From JBBTCJ01 sp038043285 (lineage in GTDB: Bacteria; Planctomycetota; Phycisphaerae; UBA1845): a stretch of DNA of 16,662 nucleotides. This document shows positions 6,379-13,180 of the stretch, in pieces (position 1 is the stretch's first letter; each line of letters begins with the position of its first letter). The DNA lies in contig JBBTCJ010000190.1 in assembly GCA_038043285.1 (NCBI GenBank), forward strand, positions 1 to 16,662, given 5' to 3'. Below the pieces are notes generated by a model, which saw only the letters and a program-made list of their open reading frames with translations, ran no database searches and was not told the origin of the DNA. The translations under genes were made by a program, and so were the position numbers.

Positions 6379-7484
6379 CGCACTGGTTCAACGAGCACTT
6401 CGCCCCTGGACCACTGTTCCTTTGGGTGAGCGCGGCGGCTGTCGTCCTGCTCCCGGCGGTATGGATCATGACCCGGCGGCGGCGACCAACGGTGCGGTTC
6501 AGCGCCACGTCCCTGGTTCGCGCGGCGGGAACCAGTTGGGCCGTCCGGGTCCGGTTCATCGTGCCGGTGCTGCGGACTCTGGCGATCAGCGCCTTGGTCG
6601 TCGCCCTGCTGCGTCCCCAGTCGGGCGGGGAGTACCAGGCCGGCGGCGAGGGCATCGCCATTCAGATGGTGCTGGATGTTTCGGGGAGTATGAGGGAACC
6701 CGATTTCGTCATCGACGGTCGCCCCGCGCGGCGCCTCGACGCGGTCAAGAAGGTCTTTGAAGAGTTCATCCTCGGAACCGGAAGCCTGCGCGGACGCGAG
6801 GGCGACCTCATCGGGATGACCAAGTTCGCCAAGTACGCCGACACCGCATGTCCGCTGACGCTCGATCACGGCAGTCTGCGCGACCTGCTGCGGGAAACGG
6901 AGATCCCCGGCTGGGTCAACGGACAGCAGGTTCGAGAGAACGAAGAGGCCGGGTTCACCGCGCTCGGCGACGCGATCGTGCAGGCCACCGACGACCTGCG
7001 TCGCGCCGGCGAGCAGGCCGCGGAGGGCGTACCCGGCGCGGAGGCGGCGCGCAGTCGAGTGATGATCCTGTTAACCGATGGTGCGAACAACCCGGCTCAG
7101 ATTCCGGGCACGACTCCGCCCGACCCGATCGAGGCGGCCCGCGTGGCAGCCACGTTGGGAATCAAGGTTTACACCATCGGCGCGGTGGGACGGACCGACC
7201 TTCTCCCGCGCGGACCTGCTTTGTTGTTCCAGCAGCGGGCCGGGTTCGATGAAGGGGCGCTGCAGGAGATCGCCCGGATCACCGGGGCGAAGTACTTCCG
7301 GGCCACGGACACGGACTCTCTGGTCACCATCTATGATGAGATCGACAAGCTCGAGCGCACGCGCACCGGCGAGCGAAGTTTCCGCGACAACATCACCGCG
7401 GCGCGGACCGCGATGCTCGTCGGACTAGGATTGCTCATGGCCGAGATGCTCCTGGTGAATACGCGGTTTCGGAGGATCCCATGA
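6375..7484 (+). CDS. batA: BatA, membrane-anchored vWA-domain protein
   Basis: BatA is an inner-membrane protein with a von Willebrand A domain, a partner of MoxR in the Bacteroides aerotolerance-type operon. The product (369 aa) has two N-terminal membrane segments (about 14-32 and 61-79), 'LRPQ' after the second, then the vWA domain with an intact metal site 'DVSGSM' (101-106) and 'ILLTDGANN'. A C-terminal membrane segment lies at about 343-362. This is the standard BatA topology and length. The ATG at 6375 overlaps the previous stop (ATGA) and has GGGAG (6362-6366) 8 nt before it; an in-frame ATG at 6360 is less well placed. The last four bases overlap batB. Confidence 0.93.
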   Translation: MTHWFNEHFAPGPLFLWVSAAAVVLLPAVWIMTRRRRPTVRFSATSLVRAAGTSWAVRVRFIVPVLRTLAISALVVALLRPQSGGEYQAGGEGIAIQMVLDVSGSMREPDFVIDGRPARRLDAVKKVFEEFILGTGSLRGREGDLIGMTKFAKYADTACPLTLDHGSLRDLLRETEIPGWVNGQQVRENEEAGFTALGDAIVQATDDLRRAGEQAAEGVPGAEAARSRVMILLTDGANNPAQIPGTTPPDPIEAARVAATLGIKVYTIGAVGRTDLLPRGPALLFQQRAGFDEGALQEIARITGAKYFRATDTDSLVTIYDEIDKLERTRTGERSFRDNITAARTAMLVGLGLLMAEMLLVNTRFRRIP

Positions 7485-8641
7485 GACCGGCGCGGCTCTA
7501 TCCGAACTCCGCGTTCTTGGCGTTCGCGGCCGCCCCGCCGGTGGTCCTGCTGGCGGCGGCGCTGGCGAGCGCCGCGTCCGCGGGGGCGAACGACTTTGCA
7601 CTGGACGCCACGGACTATTGGTGGACATTTGCCGCCGTGCCGGCGGCCATGCTGGCAGCATGGTACGGGCTGACCAAGCGTCGCCGGGCGATGCATGCGC
7701 TCACCTCGCCGAACCTCGCCGGTTTGCTGGCGATGCGATTGTCGCCGACGCGGCCGGCGCTGCGGATGGGGATGCTGGTCACCGCCGCGACGCTGCTGTG
7801 CATGGCCCTCGTCGGACCGCGATGGGGTCTGTATAGGGAGAAGCAGCAGGTCTTCGGTCGCGACGTGGTGGTGGCTCTGGACGTCTCGCGGTCGATGCTT
7901 GCAGCCGACGTCGAGCCTAACCGCCTGGAACGCGCCAAACGGGAAATTTGGCAGCAACTCATCGAACGAGGCACGTTCGCCCAATCCAACCGCCTGGCGT
8001 TGCTGGCGTTCGCGGGGACGACCTCGCTTCGCTTGCCGCTGACCACCGACACCCTCGCGTTTCGGACCAAGCTCGAACAGCTCGGCGTAGGAAGCATTCC
8101 GCGCGGAGGGACCGCCATCGGCGAGGCGATTCGGGCGGCGACCGACCTCTTCACCAAATCGCCCAAGGAGTCCACCAGAGCGATCCTCCTCTTCACCGAC
8201 GGCGAGGATCATGAGGGGGGTCCGGTGGACGCGGCCAAGGAAGCCTGGGAAAAACACGGCATCCGCGTGTACGCCATCGGCGTCGGCGATCCTTCGTCCA
8301 CGACGGGTGCGCAGGTTCCGACCAGCGAGCGCGATCACAAGCCGCTTCTTCATCAGGGGCAGATCGTTTTTTCGAAGCTCAGCGTCGAGCCGTTGCAGCA
8401 GCTCGCCGCCGCCGGCGCAGGGGAGTACGCACCCGTCTCCCAGTTTTTCCACATCATCAACCGCATCGCGGCCATGAAGGGCGAGCAATTGTCCACCGAG
8501 GAGCGCCTGCACCATCAGCCGCGGTATCAATGGTTTCTCGCGGCGGCCGTCGTCCTGCTCTACCTCGAAACGCTGCTCGGCGAACGACGGGCCGCGAACT
8601 CCGGACAAACGCTCCGCACCTGGCAGCAGGAGACCGCGTAG
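7481..8641 (+). CDS. batB: BatB, membrane-anchored vWA-domain protein
   Basis: This is the second vWA membrane protein of the operon (386 aa). Hydrophobic segments lie at about 11-34, 47-64 and 95-112, then 'VGPRWG', a motif that leads into the domain in BatB proteins. The vWA domain follows with metal site 'DVSRSM' (134-139), 'LLAFAGTT', 'PRGGTAIGEAI' and 'ILLFTDGEDHEGG'. A C-terminal membrane helix lies near 350-367 ('FLAAAVVLLYLETLLGERR'). The ATG overlaps the batA stop (ATGA). The stop TAG shares its G with a GTG start of the next gene. BatA and BatB are thought to work as a pair facing the extracytoplasmic space. Confidence 0.93.
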   Translation: MRPARLYPNSAFLAFAAAPPVVLLAAALASAASAGANDFALDATDYWWTFAAVPAAMLAAWYGLTKRRRAMHALTSPNLAGLLAMRLSPTRPALRMGMLVTAATLLCMALVGPRWGLYREKQQVFGRDVVVALDVSRSMLAADVEPNRLERAKREIWQQLIERGTFAQSNRLALLAFAGTTSLRLPLTTDTLAFRTKLEQLGVGSIPRGGTAIGEAIRAATDLFTKSPKESTRAILLFTDGEDHEGGPVDAAKEAWEKHGIRVYAIGVGDPSSTTGAQVPTSERDHKPLLHQGQIVFSKLSVEPLQQLAAAGAGEYAPVSQFFHIINRIAAMKGEQLSTEERLHHQPRYQWFLAAAVVLLYLETLLGERRAANSGQTLRTWQQETA

Positions 8642-8643
8642 TG
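8628..8643 (+). promoter_or_regulatory. Ribosome binding site and coupled GTG start of batC
   Basis: AGGAG (8628-8632) is 8 nt from GTG (8641-8643), which overlaps the batB stop codon TAG (8639-8641). The spacing is ideal. The internal ATG at 8989, which directly precedes the signal peptide, has no such site. This decides the start in favour of 8641 unless the repeat array has changed usage. Confidence 0.65.
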
Positions 8644-9951
8644 CACACAACTCCTGCCAGATCGCACGCCGTCGCCCGATGGGAACCGTCTCGCTCGTAC
8701 AAGTTCTCGGCCCCGCCCGGGCGGTCCGCCGCCTTGGATCAGAGCCGCGACCGCGAGGGAGCGGACCTTCCGACACCCCTTGCCGTTGATCAGAACCGCG
8801 ACAGCATGGAGCGGTGTCTTTTCTTCATCCGTACCGCGACCGTGAGGGAGCGGACGCTGTTTCTTCTTTCCATACCGCGACCGCGAGGTAGGGGATGCCA
8901 TTTCTTCTTTCCGTACCGCGACCGGGAGGGAGCGGACCTTCGCCGCCCATCCTTCCATCCGCGATCCACAACCAGATCCCGCCATGCCATGTCGGCACTG
9001 GTCCTTGCGGTCGCGACGTGGAGTCTCCCGGCTGCCGCTTTCGTGCAGGATGGACCACCTTCCCCGCCGAAGAAAGCTCTGCGCAGCGCCCCGGCGCTGG
9101 TGCGCGAAGCCAACCAGCTCCTGCTCGACAACCAGCCCAAGGAGGCGCTGGATCGCTATCGACAGGCGGAGGAAGTCAAACCCGACGCACGAGAGATCGC
9201 CTTTGACCGAGGATTGAGCCATTATCGCTTAGGCGAGTTCGATGCCGCCCGCGAGGCATTCCGCAGGGCGGGCGAGGGGGCGGACGCCTTGGCCGACGAC
9301 GCGGCGTACGGCCTGGGAACCTGCGATCACGCTGAGGCGCTCGCGAGCACTCAGGATCCCAAGCTGGCCATGAGCAAGCTCGAAAACGCCATGCGCGCGT
9401 ACCACGACGTGTTGAAGCGCGATCGGACGCATGAGGCCGCCCGCGACGCGAATCTCAAGGCCGCCTCCATGTGGCGGAAGATCAAACAGCAGCTCGAACA
9501 GCAACAGTCGCAGCAGCCGTCGGACCAGCAGGATCCGTCCGACGAAAACCAGGAACAGGACAAATCCCAAGAGCAAGACCAGCAGAAACAACAGCAGGCG
9601 AAGGATCAGCAGCAGACCGATGCGTCACGGCAACAGGAAGATCAGCCCAAGCAGCAAGCGCAGGACGAACCTTCACCGGAGCAGCAGGAGAATGCGTCGG
9701 ATCGGCAGCAGTCCTCCAAGGACGAATCCTCCGAGAACCAGCAGGAAGAGCAGAACGAAGCCCAATCCGGCGATCAGCATGATGAACAGTCCGGCGACGC
9801 CAAGCCCGCAGGGACCGACGAGGAACAGGTTCCCCGAGAGCAGGCGGAGCGGCGGCTGCGGGAGATGATGCAGTCCCTTAGGGATCGCGGTAAGGTTCGC
9901 CGCCAGGAGGTTCGCCCCGCGCCGACCTCCAAGAACGACAAGGATTGGTAG
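8641..9951 (+). CDS. batC: BatC, TPR protein with Gln/Asp/Glu-rich tail and repeat-derived N-terminal extension
   Basis: BatC proteins are exported TPR scaffolds. From GTG 8641 the product is 436 aa, but residues ~34-99 are encoded by the five-copy repeat array. The signal peptide ('MSALVLAVATWSLPAAA') begins only at residue 117, ATG 8989; that shorter form is 320 aa, closer to usual BatC. After the signal come TPR repeats (about 35-165 of the short form: 'ALVREANQLLLDNQPKEALD', 'FDRGLSHYRLGEFDAAREAF', 'AAYGLGTCDHAEA'). A long low-complexity segment rich in Gln, Asp, Glu, Lys and Ser follows, then a basic end ('QAERRLREMMQSLRDRGKV', 'KDW'). The TPR-plus-polar-tail design and its place between batB and batD support the call. 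The polar tail is probably unstructured or coiled-coil. The start remains ambiguous; confidence refers to the gene. Confidence 0.87.
   Translation: MHTTPARSHAVARWEPSRSYKFSAPPGRSAALDQSRDREGADLPTPLAVDQNRDSMERCLFFIRTATVRERTLFLLSIPRPRGRGCHFFFPYRDREGADLRRPSFHPRSTTRSRHAMSALVLAVATWSLPAAAFVQDGPPSPPKKALRSAPALVREANQLLLDNQPKEALDRYRQAEEVKPDAREIAFDRGLSHYRLGEFDAAREAFRRAGEGADALADDAAYGLGTCDHAEALASTQDPKLAMSKLENAMRAYHDVLKRDRTHEAARDANLKAASMWRKIKQQLEQQQSQQPSDQQDPSDENQEQDKSQEQDQQKQQQAKDQQQTDASRQQEDQPKQQAQDEPSPEQQENASDRQQSSKDESSENQQEEQNEAQSGDQHDEQSGDAKPAGTDEEQVPREQAERRLREMMQSLRDRGKVRRQEVRPAPTSKNDKDW
8740..8937 (+). repeat. Five-copy array of the dispersed repeat, period about 41 bp
   Basis: Copies, all in plus orientation, lie at 8740-8765, 8791-8816 (degenerate), 8830-8855, 8871-8896 and 8912-8937. 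The shared core is near ACCGCGACCGNGAGGGAGCGG with single-base changes. Start-to-start distances are 51, 39, 41 and 41 bases. The last gaps are also alike (TTTCTTCTTTC), so the later copies look like tandem duplications of a ~41-bp unit. The period is not a multiple of three, yet the frame stays open, reading successively 'SRDREGAD', 'RTATVRERT', 'IPRPRGRG' and 'YRDREGAD'. Confidence 0.85.
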
Positions 9952-9956
9952 ACCCA

Positions 9957-11837
9957 ATGGCGACGAGAACCAACGGCGTGGACCAGGCGGGCCCGACGCG
10001 GCTCGGAATGACCCACGGCAAGCAGGTCACACGGCGCGCCTTTTGGGCCCGTGCGGCCATACTCGCGTGCACCGTTCAGCGCGTCGCCACGGCCCAAGAC
10101 GCCGGCGTAGAGCTTCGCGTCGCATCGAACGTGCTCGAGGTCGGCGAGGCCGTCGAAGCGCAACTGATATGCACCAACATCCCGCAACCGGATTCGCCCC
10201 AGTTCAGTTCCCCCGCGGGGCTGCGGTTGGAGTTGCTCAACCCCGCTCCGTCGCAGTCGTCACTGATGTCCATCGTCAACGGGCGAGCAGCGCAGCGAAC
10301 CACCTATACCTACGCCCTGCGTCTGACGGCGCTGAAGGAGGGAACATACGCGATCGGCCCGGTCCAGGTCACCGCCGGCGGCGCGACCTACCCCTCCAAT
10401 CGCGTCAACGTCACCGTAAAGCCTCCGGCTTCGACGTCCCAGCCCGAAGGAGACCGTCTCGTCTTCGTGCGCCTCGACGCCGCACCGAAATCACTCTACG
10501 TCACGCAAGCCTTTAAGGCCACGTTGACCATCGGACTCCGCAAGGTATACATCCAGGATCGCGTGGTAGAGTACAGTAGCCTTCTTCGCGCGGTGGACGC
10601 CTCGGCCTCGACGCTCGACGTGTTCGGCCCGCAGTTTACGATGAGTGAACAAACGCTCGCCGACTCCTCGGGCCAAAAGCATCAATACGTTCTTTATCGC
10701 GACACCCAGGAAGTCCGAGCCGAGGAGGTCGGAATCAAGCGCGTCGGACCGATCTTCGTGAAGGCCGAACATCCCACCGCCCTGCGGCGATCGTTCTGGG
10801 GGGGCGGACTCGAGCCCTCGCGGACCCAACCGGTCACGGCTCGAGCCGAGGGCGTCGAGGTCGAAATCAAAGGACCACCGACCGCCGGTCGCCCGCCGGA
10901 GTTCGCCGGCGCCATCGGACGCTACGCCATCCTCGCGGCCGCCCAACCCGCTCGCGTCGAACAGGGTCAGCCGGTGACCCTGACGGTCACCATTCACGGC
11001 GATCCCGTCGACGGCGTGGCCGGCCCGAACCTCTCCACCGTCCCCGAACTCGTCACCCGATTTGACTTCTCCGGTGACGAGTGGTCGGGCGACGTCGAGC
11101 GTGACCGCGTCAAAATCTTTCGCCGGGCAATCTTTCCGAAGCAACAGGGCGAACAGAACATCCCGCCGATTCGTTGGGCGTACTTCGATCCCACCCGCGA
11201 GCAGTACGTCGCGCTGGCGACCGAACCCATTGCCATCGTCGTCGATCCGCCGTCAGCCACCGCGAATGCGTCAACCCCCGCACCGACGGACGCCGCCACG
11301 CTCCGCGGCGCGGGCGGACTGACCGTGCTCCACGGCGGCATCTCGCCCAATTACACCGACGTGGGAAGTCTCCTGGCAAACGGCTCCATGAGGTCAAGTT
11401 CCCCGCGACTTGCCGCCGCGGTCACGTTGCCGCCGTTGGCCTACGTCGCATTGGCGCTGGCCGCACGGCATCGGCGGCGACTGCGGTCCGACGCGGGATT
11501 CGCGCGGCGTCGCCAGGCGTCGCGCCGCGCGCGGGCCAACTCCGCCTCCGCCATGCGTGAACCGGAGCCGTCGCGTCGAATGATCCAGCTTGGAGCCGCG
11601 CTCGGTCGGTTCATCTCCGACCATCTGAATCTTCCTCCGGGAGAATTGACGCCCGCGGACGCCGAAGCGGCCCTGTTGCAGCACGGAGCCGAGGATCCGC
11701 TGGCGCGTGAGGCCGCCGCCTTATTAAGCGAATGCGACACCATGCGCTTCGCGCCGGGACTCGTTCACGCCACGCGCGTCGCAGACGTCGGCAAACTCGT
11801 GAATAATCTGATGACCCGGATCGAGCGACTGCGATGA
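9957..11837 (+). CDS. batD: BatD, extracytoplasmic beta-domain protein with C-terminal anchor
   Basis: BatD proteins carry several Ig-like beta domains outside the cytoplasm and one C-terminal membrane helix. The product (626 aa) begins with a signal region carrying a twin-arginine-like 'TRRAFWARAA' (25-34) and 'VATAQ' as a possible cleavage end. Typical BatD phrases follow: 'ELRVASNVLEVGEAVEAQL', 'SSPAGLRLEL', 'TTYTYALRLTALKEGTYAIG', 'VTLTVTIHGDPV', 'FRRAIFPKQQGEQNIPPIRW'. The membrane helix is at about 481-500, with a basic stop-transfer and a cytoplasmic helical tail. ATG 9957 lies five bases after the batC stop. A TTG at 9945 and an ATG at 10008 are in-frame alternatives; none has a strong ribosome site, so coupling to batC is likely. 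It overlaps batE by ATGA. Confidence 0.92.
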   Translation: MATRTNGVDQAGPTRLGMTHGKQVTRRAFWARAAILACTVQRVATAQDAGVELRVASNVLEVGEAVEAQLICTNIPQPDSPQFSSPAGLRLELLNPAPSQSSLMSIVNGRAAQRTTYTYALRLTALKEGTYAIGPVQVTAGGATYPSNRVNVTVKPPASTSQPEGDRLVFVRLDAAPKSLYVTQAFKATLTIGLRKVYIQDRVVEYSSLLRAVDASASTLDVFGPQFTMSEQTLADSSGQKHQYVLYRDTQEVRAEEVGIKRVGPIFVKAEHPTALRRSFWGGGLEPSRTQPVTARAEGVEVEIKGPPTAGRPPEFAGAIGRYAILAAAQPARVEQGQPVTLTVTIHGDPVDGVAGPNLSTVPELVTRFDFSGDEWSGDVERDRVKIFRRAIFPKQQGEQNIPPIRWAYFDPTREQYVALATEPIAIVVDPPSATANASTPAPTDAATLRGAGGLTVLHGGISPNYTDVGSLLANGSMRSSSPRLAAAVTLPPLAYVALALAARHRRRLRSDAGFARRRQASRRARANSASAMREPEPSRRMIQLGAALGRFISDHLNLPPGELTPADAEAALLQHGAEDPLAREAAALLSECDTMRFAPGLVHATRVADVGKLVNNLMTRIERLR

Positions 11838-12706
11838 CCAGGCGCCGTCCCCATCGCCATCGGCTTCGCCTGCCCGCACGGGCGGTTGTGCTTTTGCCGG
11901 CAATCGCCGCGGGCCTTGCGTGGGCTTCGACGCCGGCGTCCCTGCCAGGTGAATTGGAGCAGGCGCTTCTGGAGTACGATCAAGCGCAGCTGAGCCGCGC
12001 CGCCGACCAGGATCGAGCCCGTCAATCCCTGCGCTCAGCCGCACAACGGTTCCAGAGCGTGATCTCCTCCGGGGTGATGAATGGCCGGCTCGAATACAAC
12101 CTCGGAAACTGTCATCTCCAGCTTGGCGACCTCGGGCGGGCGATCCTCCACTATCGCCGCGCCCAACGCCTGAATCCCGACGACGGATTGCTCGAAGCGA
12201 ACCTCGCAATCGCCCGGCAGAAATGCCTCACCAACGTCCGCCCCACCGCCGGCGGAGAGTTGCTTCGCAGCGTTCTGTTCATTCATTTCCAGACCTCGCG
12301 CCCGCAGCGCCTGGCCGCGTCACTGATCTCGTACCTGCTGCTGTGGGGTCTGCTGGCCCTTCGCGCGTGGCGGCCTCGCCGCTGGTTGGCCGGTGCCGCG
12401 GCGGTCTGCGCCTTGCTCTCGTTGAGTTTGGGCGCCTCAGCCGCGTGGGACGAATGGACAGATCGAAAGGCGCCGCCCGGCGTGGTCATCGCCATGGACG
12501 TGCCGGTCTACAAAGGCCCGGGCGCCGGGTATCCGCGTCAGTTTGAGCAACCTCTTCAGCCCGGCGTCGAGTTTGTCCGCCGCGAACAACGGGGCGATTG
12601 GCAGCGTATCGAGCTGGCCGACGGCAACTCCGGCTGGATTCACATCCAGCAAGCCGAGCTGATTCCAACCGCCGAAGGATCGCGCGACGTCACCTCGCTG
12701 CGTTGA
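11834..12706 (+). CDS. batE: BatE, TPR and SH3-like membrane protein
   Basis: BatE closes Bat operons and combines TPR, membrane helices and a bacterial SH3 domain. The product (290 aa) has a basic, hydrophobic signal (1-32) and a TPR pair (about 84-125, 'GRLEYNLGNCHLQLGDLGRA', 'HYRRAQRLNPDDGLLEANLA'). Two membrane helices follow (161-177 and 184-201), then an SH3-like domain (about 215-277: 'VPVYKGPGAGYPRQFEQPL', 'GDWQRIELADGNSGWI'). SH3-like domains of this kind bind peptides or cell-wall material. The ATG overlaps the batD stop. It is the last gene of the operon; no clear terminator follows, only a copy of the dispersed repeat before the converging zinc-ribbon gene. Confidence 0.92.
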   Translation: MTRRRPHRHRLRLPARAVVLLPAIAAGLAWASTPASLPGELEQALLEYDQAQLSRAADQDRARQSLRSAAQRFQSVISSGVMNGRLEYNLGNCHLQLGDLGRAILHYRRAQRLNPDDGLLEANLAIARQKCLTNVRPTAGGELLRSVLFIHFQTSRPQRLAASLISYLLLWGLLALRAWRPRRWLAGAAAVCALLSLSLGASAAWDEWTDRKAPPGVVIAMDVPVYKGPGAGYPRQFEQPLQPGVEFVRREQRGDWQRIELADGNSGWIHIQQAELIPTAEGSRDVTSLR

Positions 12707-12723
12707 CCAGGCCGCCCTCCATT

Positions 12724-12746
12724 CGCTCCCTCGCGCTCGCGGTTCC
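12724..12746 (-). repeat. Copy of the dispersed repeat after the Bat operon
   Basis: On the minus strand it reads GAACCGCGAGCGCGAGGGAGCG, differing from the 8740 copy's core essentially by one C-to-G change. It fills most of the 52-base gap between the converging batE and zinc-ribbon genes. Confidence 0.75.
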
Positions 12747-12758
12747 GTTCTCACGACA

Positions 12759-12974
12759 TTACGCGCCGCCGGTGCGCAGACGGGTTCGAACCATCGCCCG
12801 GACGCGGCGCAGCGCCTCTCGACCAAGCGACGACCCACGGCGGTTCGAGCGGATCGGCTGCCCCGGCACGAACTGCACACGGCACTGCCGACAATGGCGC
12901 GCAAACGTCCGCTCCACCCCGACGACCACGACCGGAAAGTCACAGTATGGGCATTGTATGTAGAGTGGTTCCAC
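12759..12974 (-). CDS. Small zinc-ribbon protein (71 aa)
   Basis: The product starts 'MEPLYIQCPYCDFPVVVVG' and has two CxxC knuckles: Cys8/Cys11 ('CPYC') and Cys28/Cys31 ('CRQC'). The 16-residue spacing is suited to one structural zinc ion. The C-terminal half is Arg-rich ('REALRRVRAMVRTRLR'), so it might touch nucleic acid or acidic partners. The start is a GTG at 12974 with a G-run (complement of 12979-12987) about 5 nt upstream. It converges on the Bat operon and has no linked partner on its strand; the next minus gene begins about 200 bases upstream of it. The specific role is unknown. The short length is a caution, but the regular Cys spacing makes chance unlikely. Confidence 0.7.
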   Translation of the reverse strand: MEPLYIQCPYCDFPVVVVGVERTFARHCRQCRVQFVPGQPIRSNRRGSSLGREALRRVRAMVRTRLRTGGA

Positions 12975-12992
12975 TTCCGCCCCCCCATAGTA

Positions 12993-13153
12993 AGCCGGTC
13001 CCCACCGGCTGACGGTTCCCCTACCCTAACGCGAACTGTTGCAAGTACGCCTTGGATTCGCCCTCCGGGGCGCTTCAGAGCACCGGGCGGCTCCACTTCA
13101 CGCGAAGCGTCAAGGGCAAGCCCGGTGACATGCCCGCGGGCCGGCGCCCGCGG
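12993..13153. other. Intergenic palindromes downstream of the metalloprotease genes
   Basis: The 206-base gap 12975-13180 contains AGCCGGT-CCCC-ACCGGCT (12993-13010) and CCGCGGG-CCGGCG-CCCGCGG (13134-13153), both perfect 7-bp stems. The second lies 28 bases beyond the stop codon of the minus-strand metalloprotease and could act as a T-poor terminator. Just after it, 13153-13160 resembles the outer edge (CAGAGCCG) of the dispersed repeat. Confidence 0.4.
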
Positions 13154-13180
13154 CTCTGATTCACACGTCGCGCAATGATA

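Noticed and set aside
7331..8776. Long antisense open frame (481 codons) opposite batB
   Set aside because: It is a shadow of batB in high-GC DNA; the translation is Arg/Gly-rich with no motif, while the plus strand has a full vWA protein.
8740..8937. CRISPR array
   Set aside because: Units are too degenerate, the gaps are 13-25 bases and similar to each other, and there are no cas genes. It is a dispersed repeat with local tandem duplication.
12993..13010. Hairpin AGCCGGT-CCCC-ACCGGCT as terminator of a plus-strand gene
   Set aside because: It is nearly 290 bases beyond batE, past the converging zinc-ribbon gene, and lacks a T-run.
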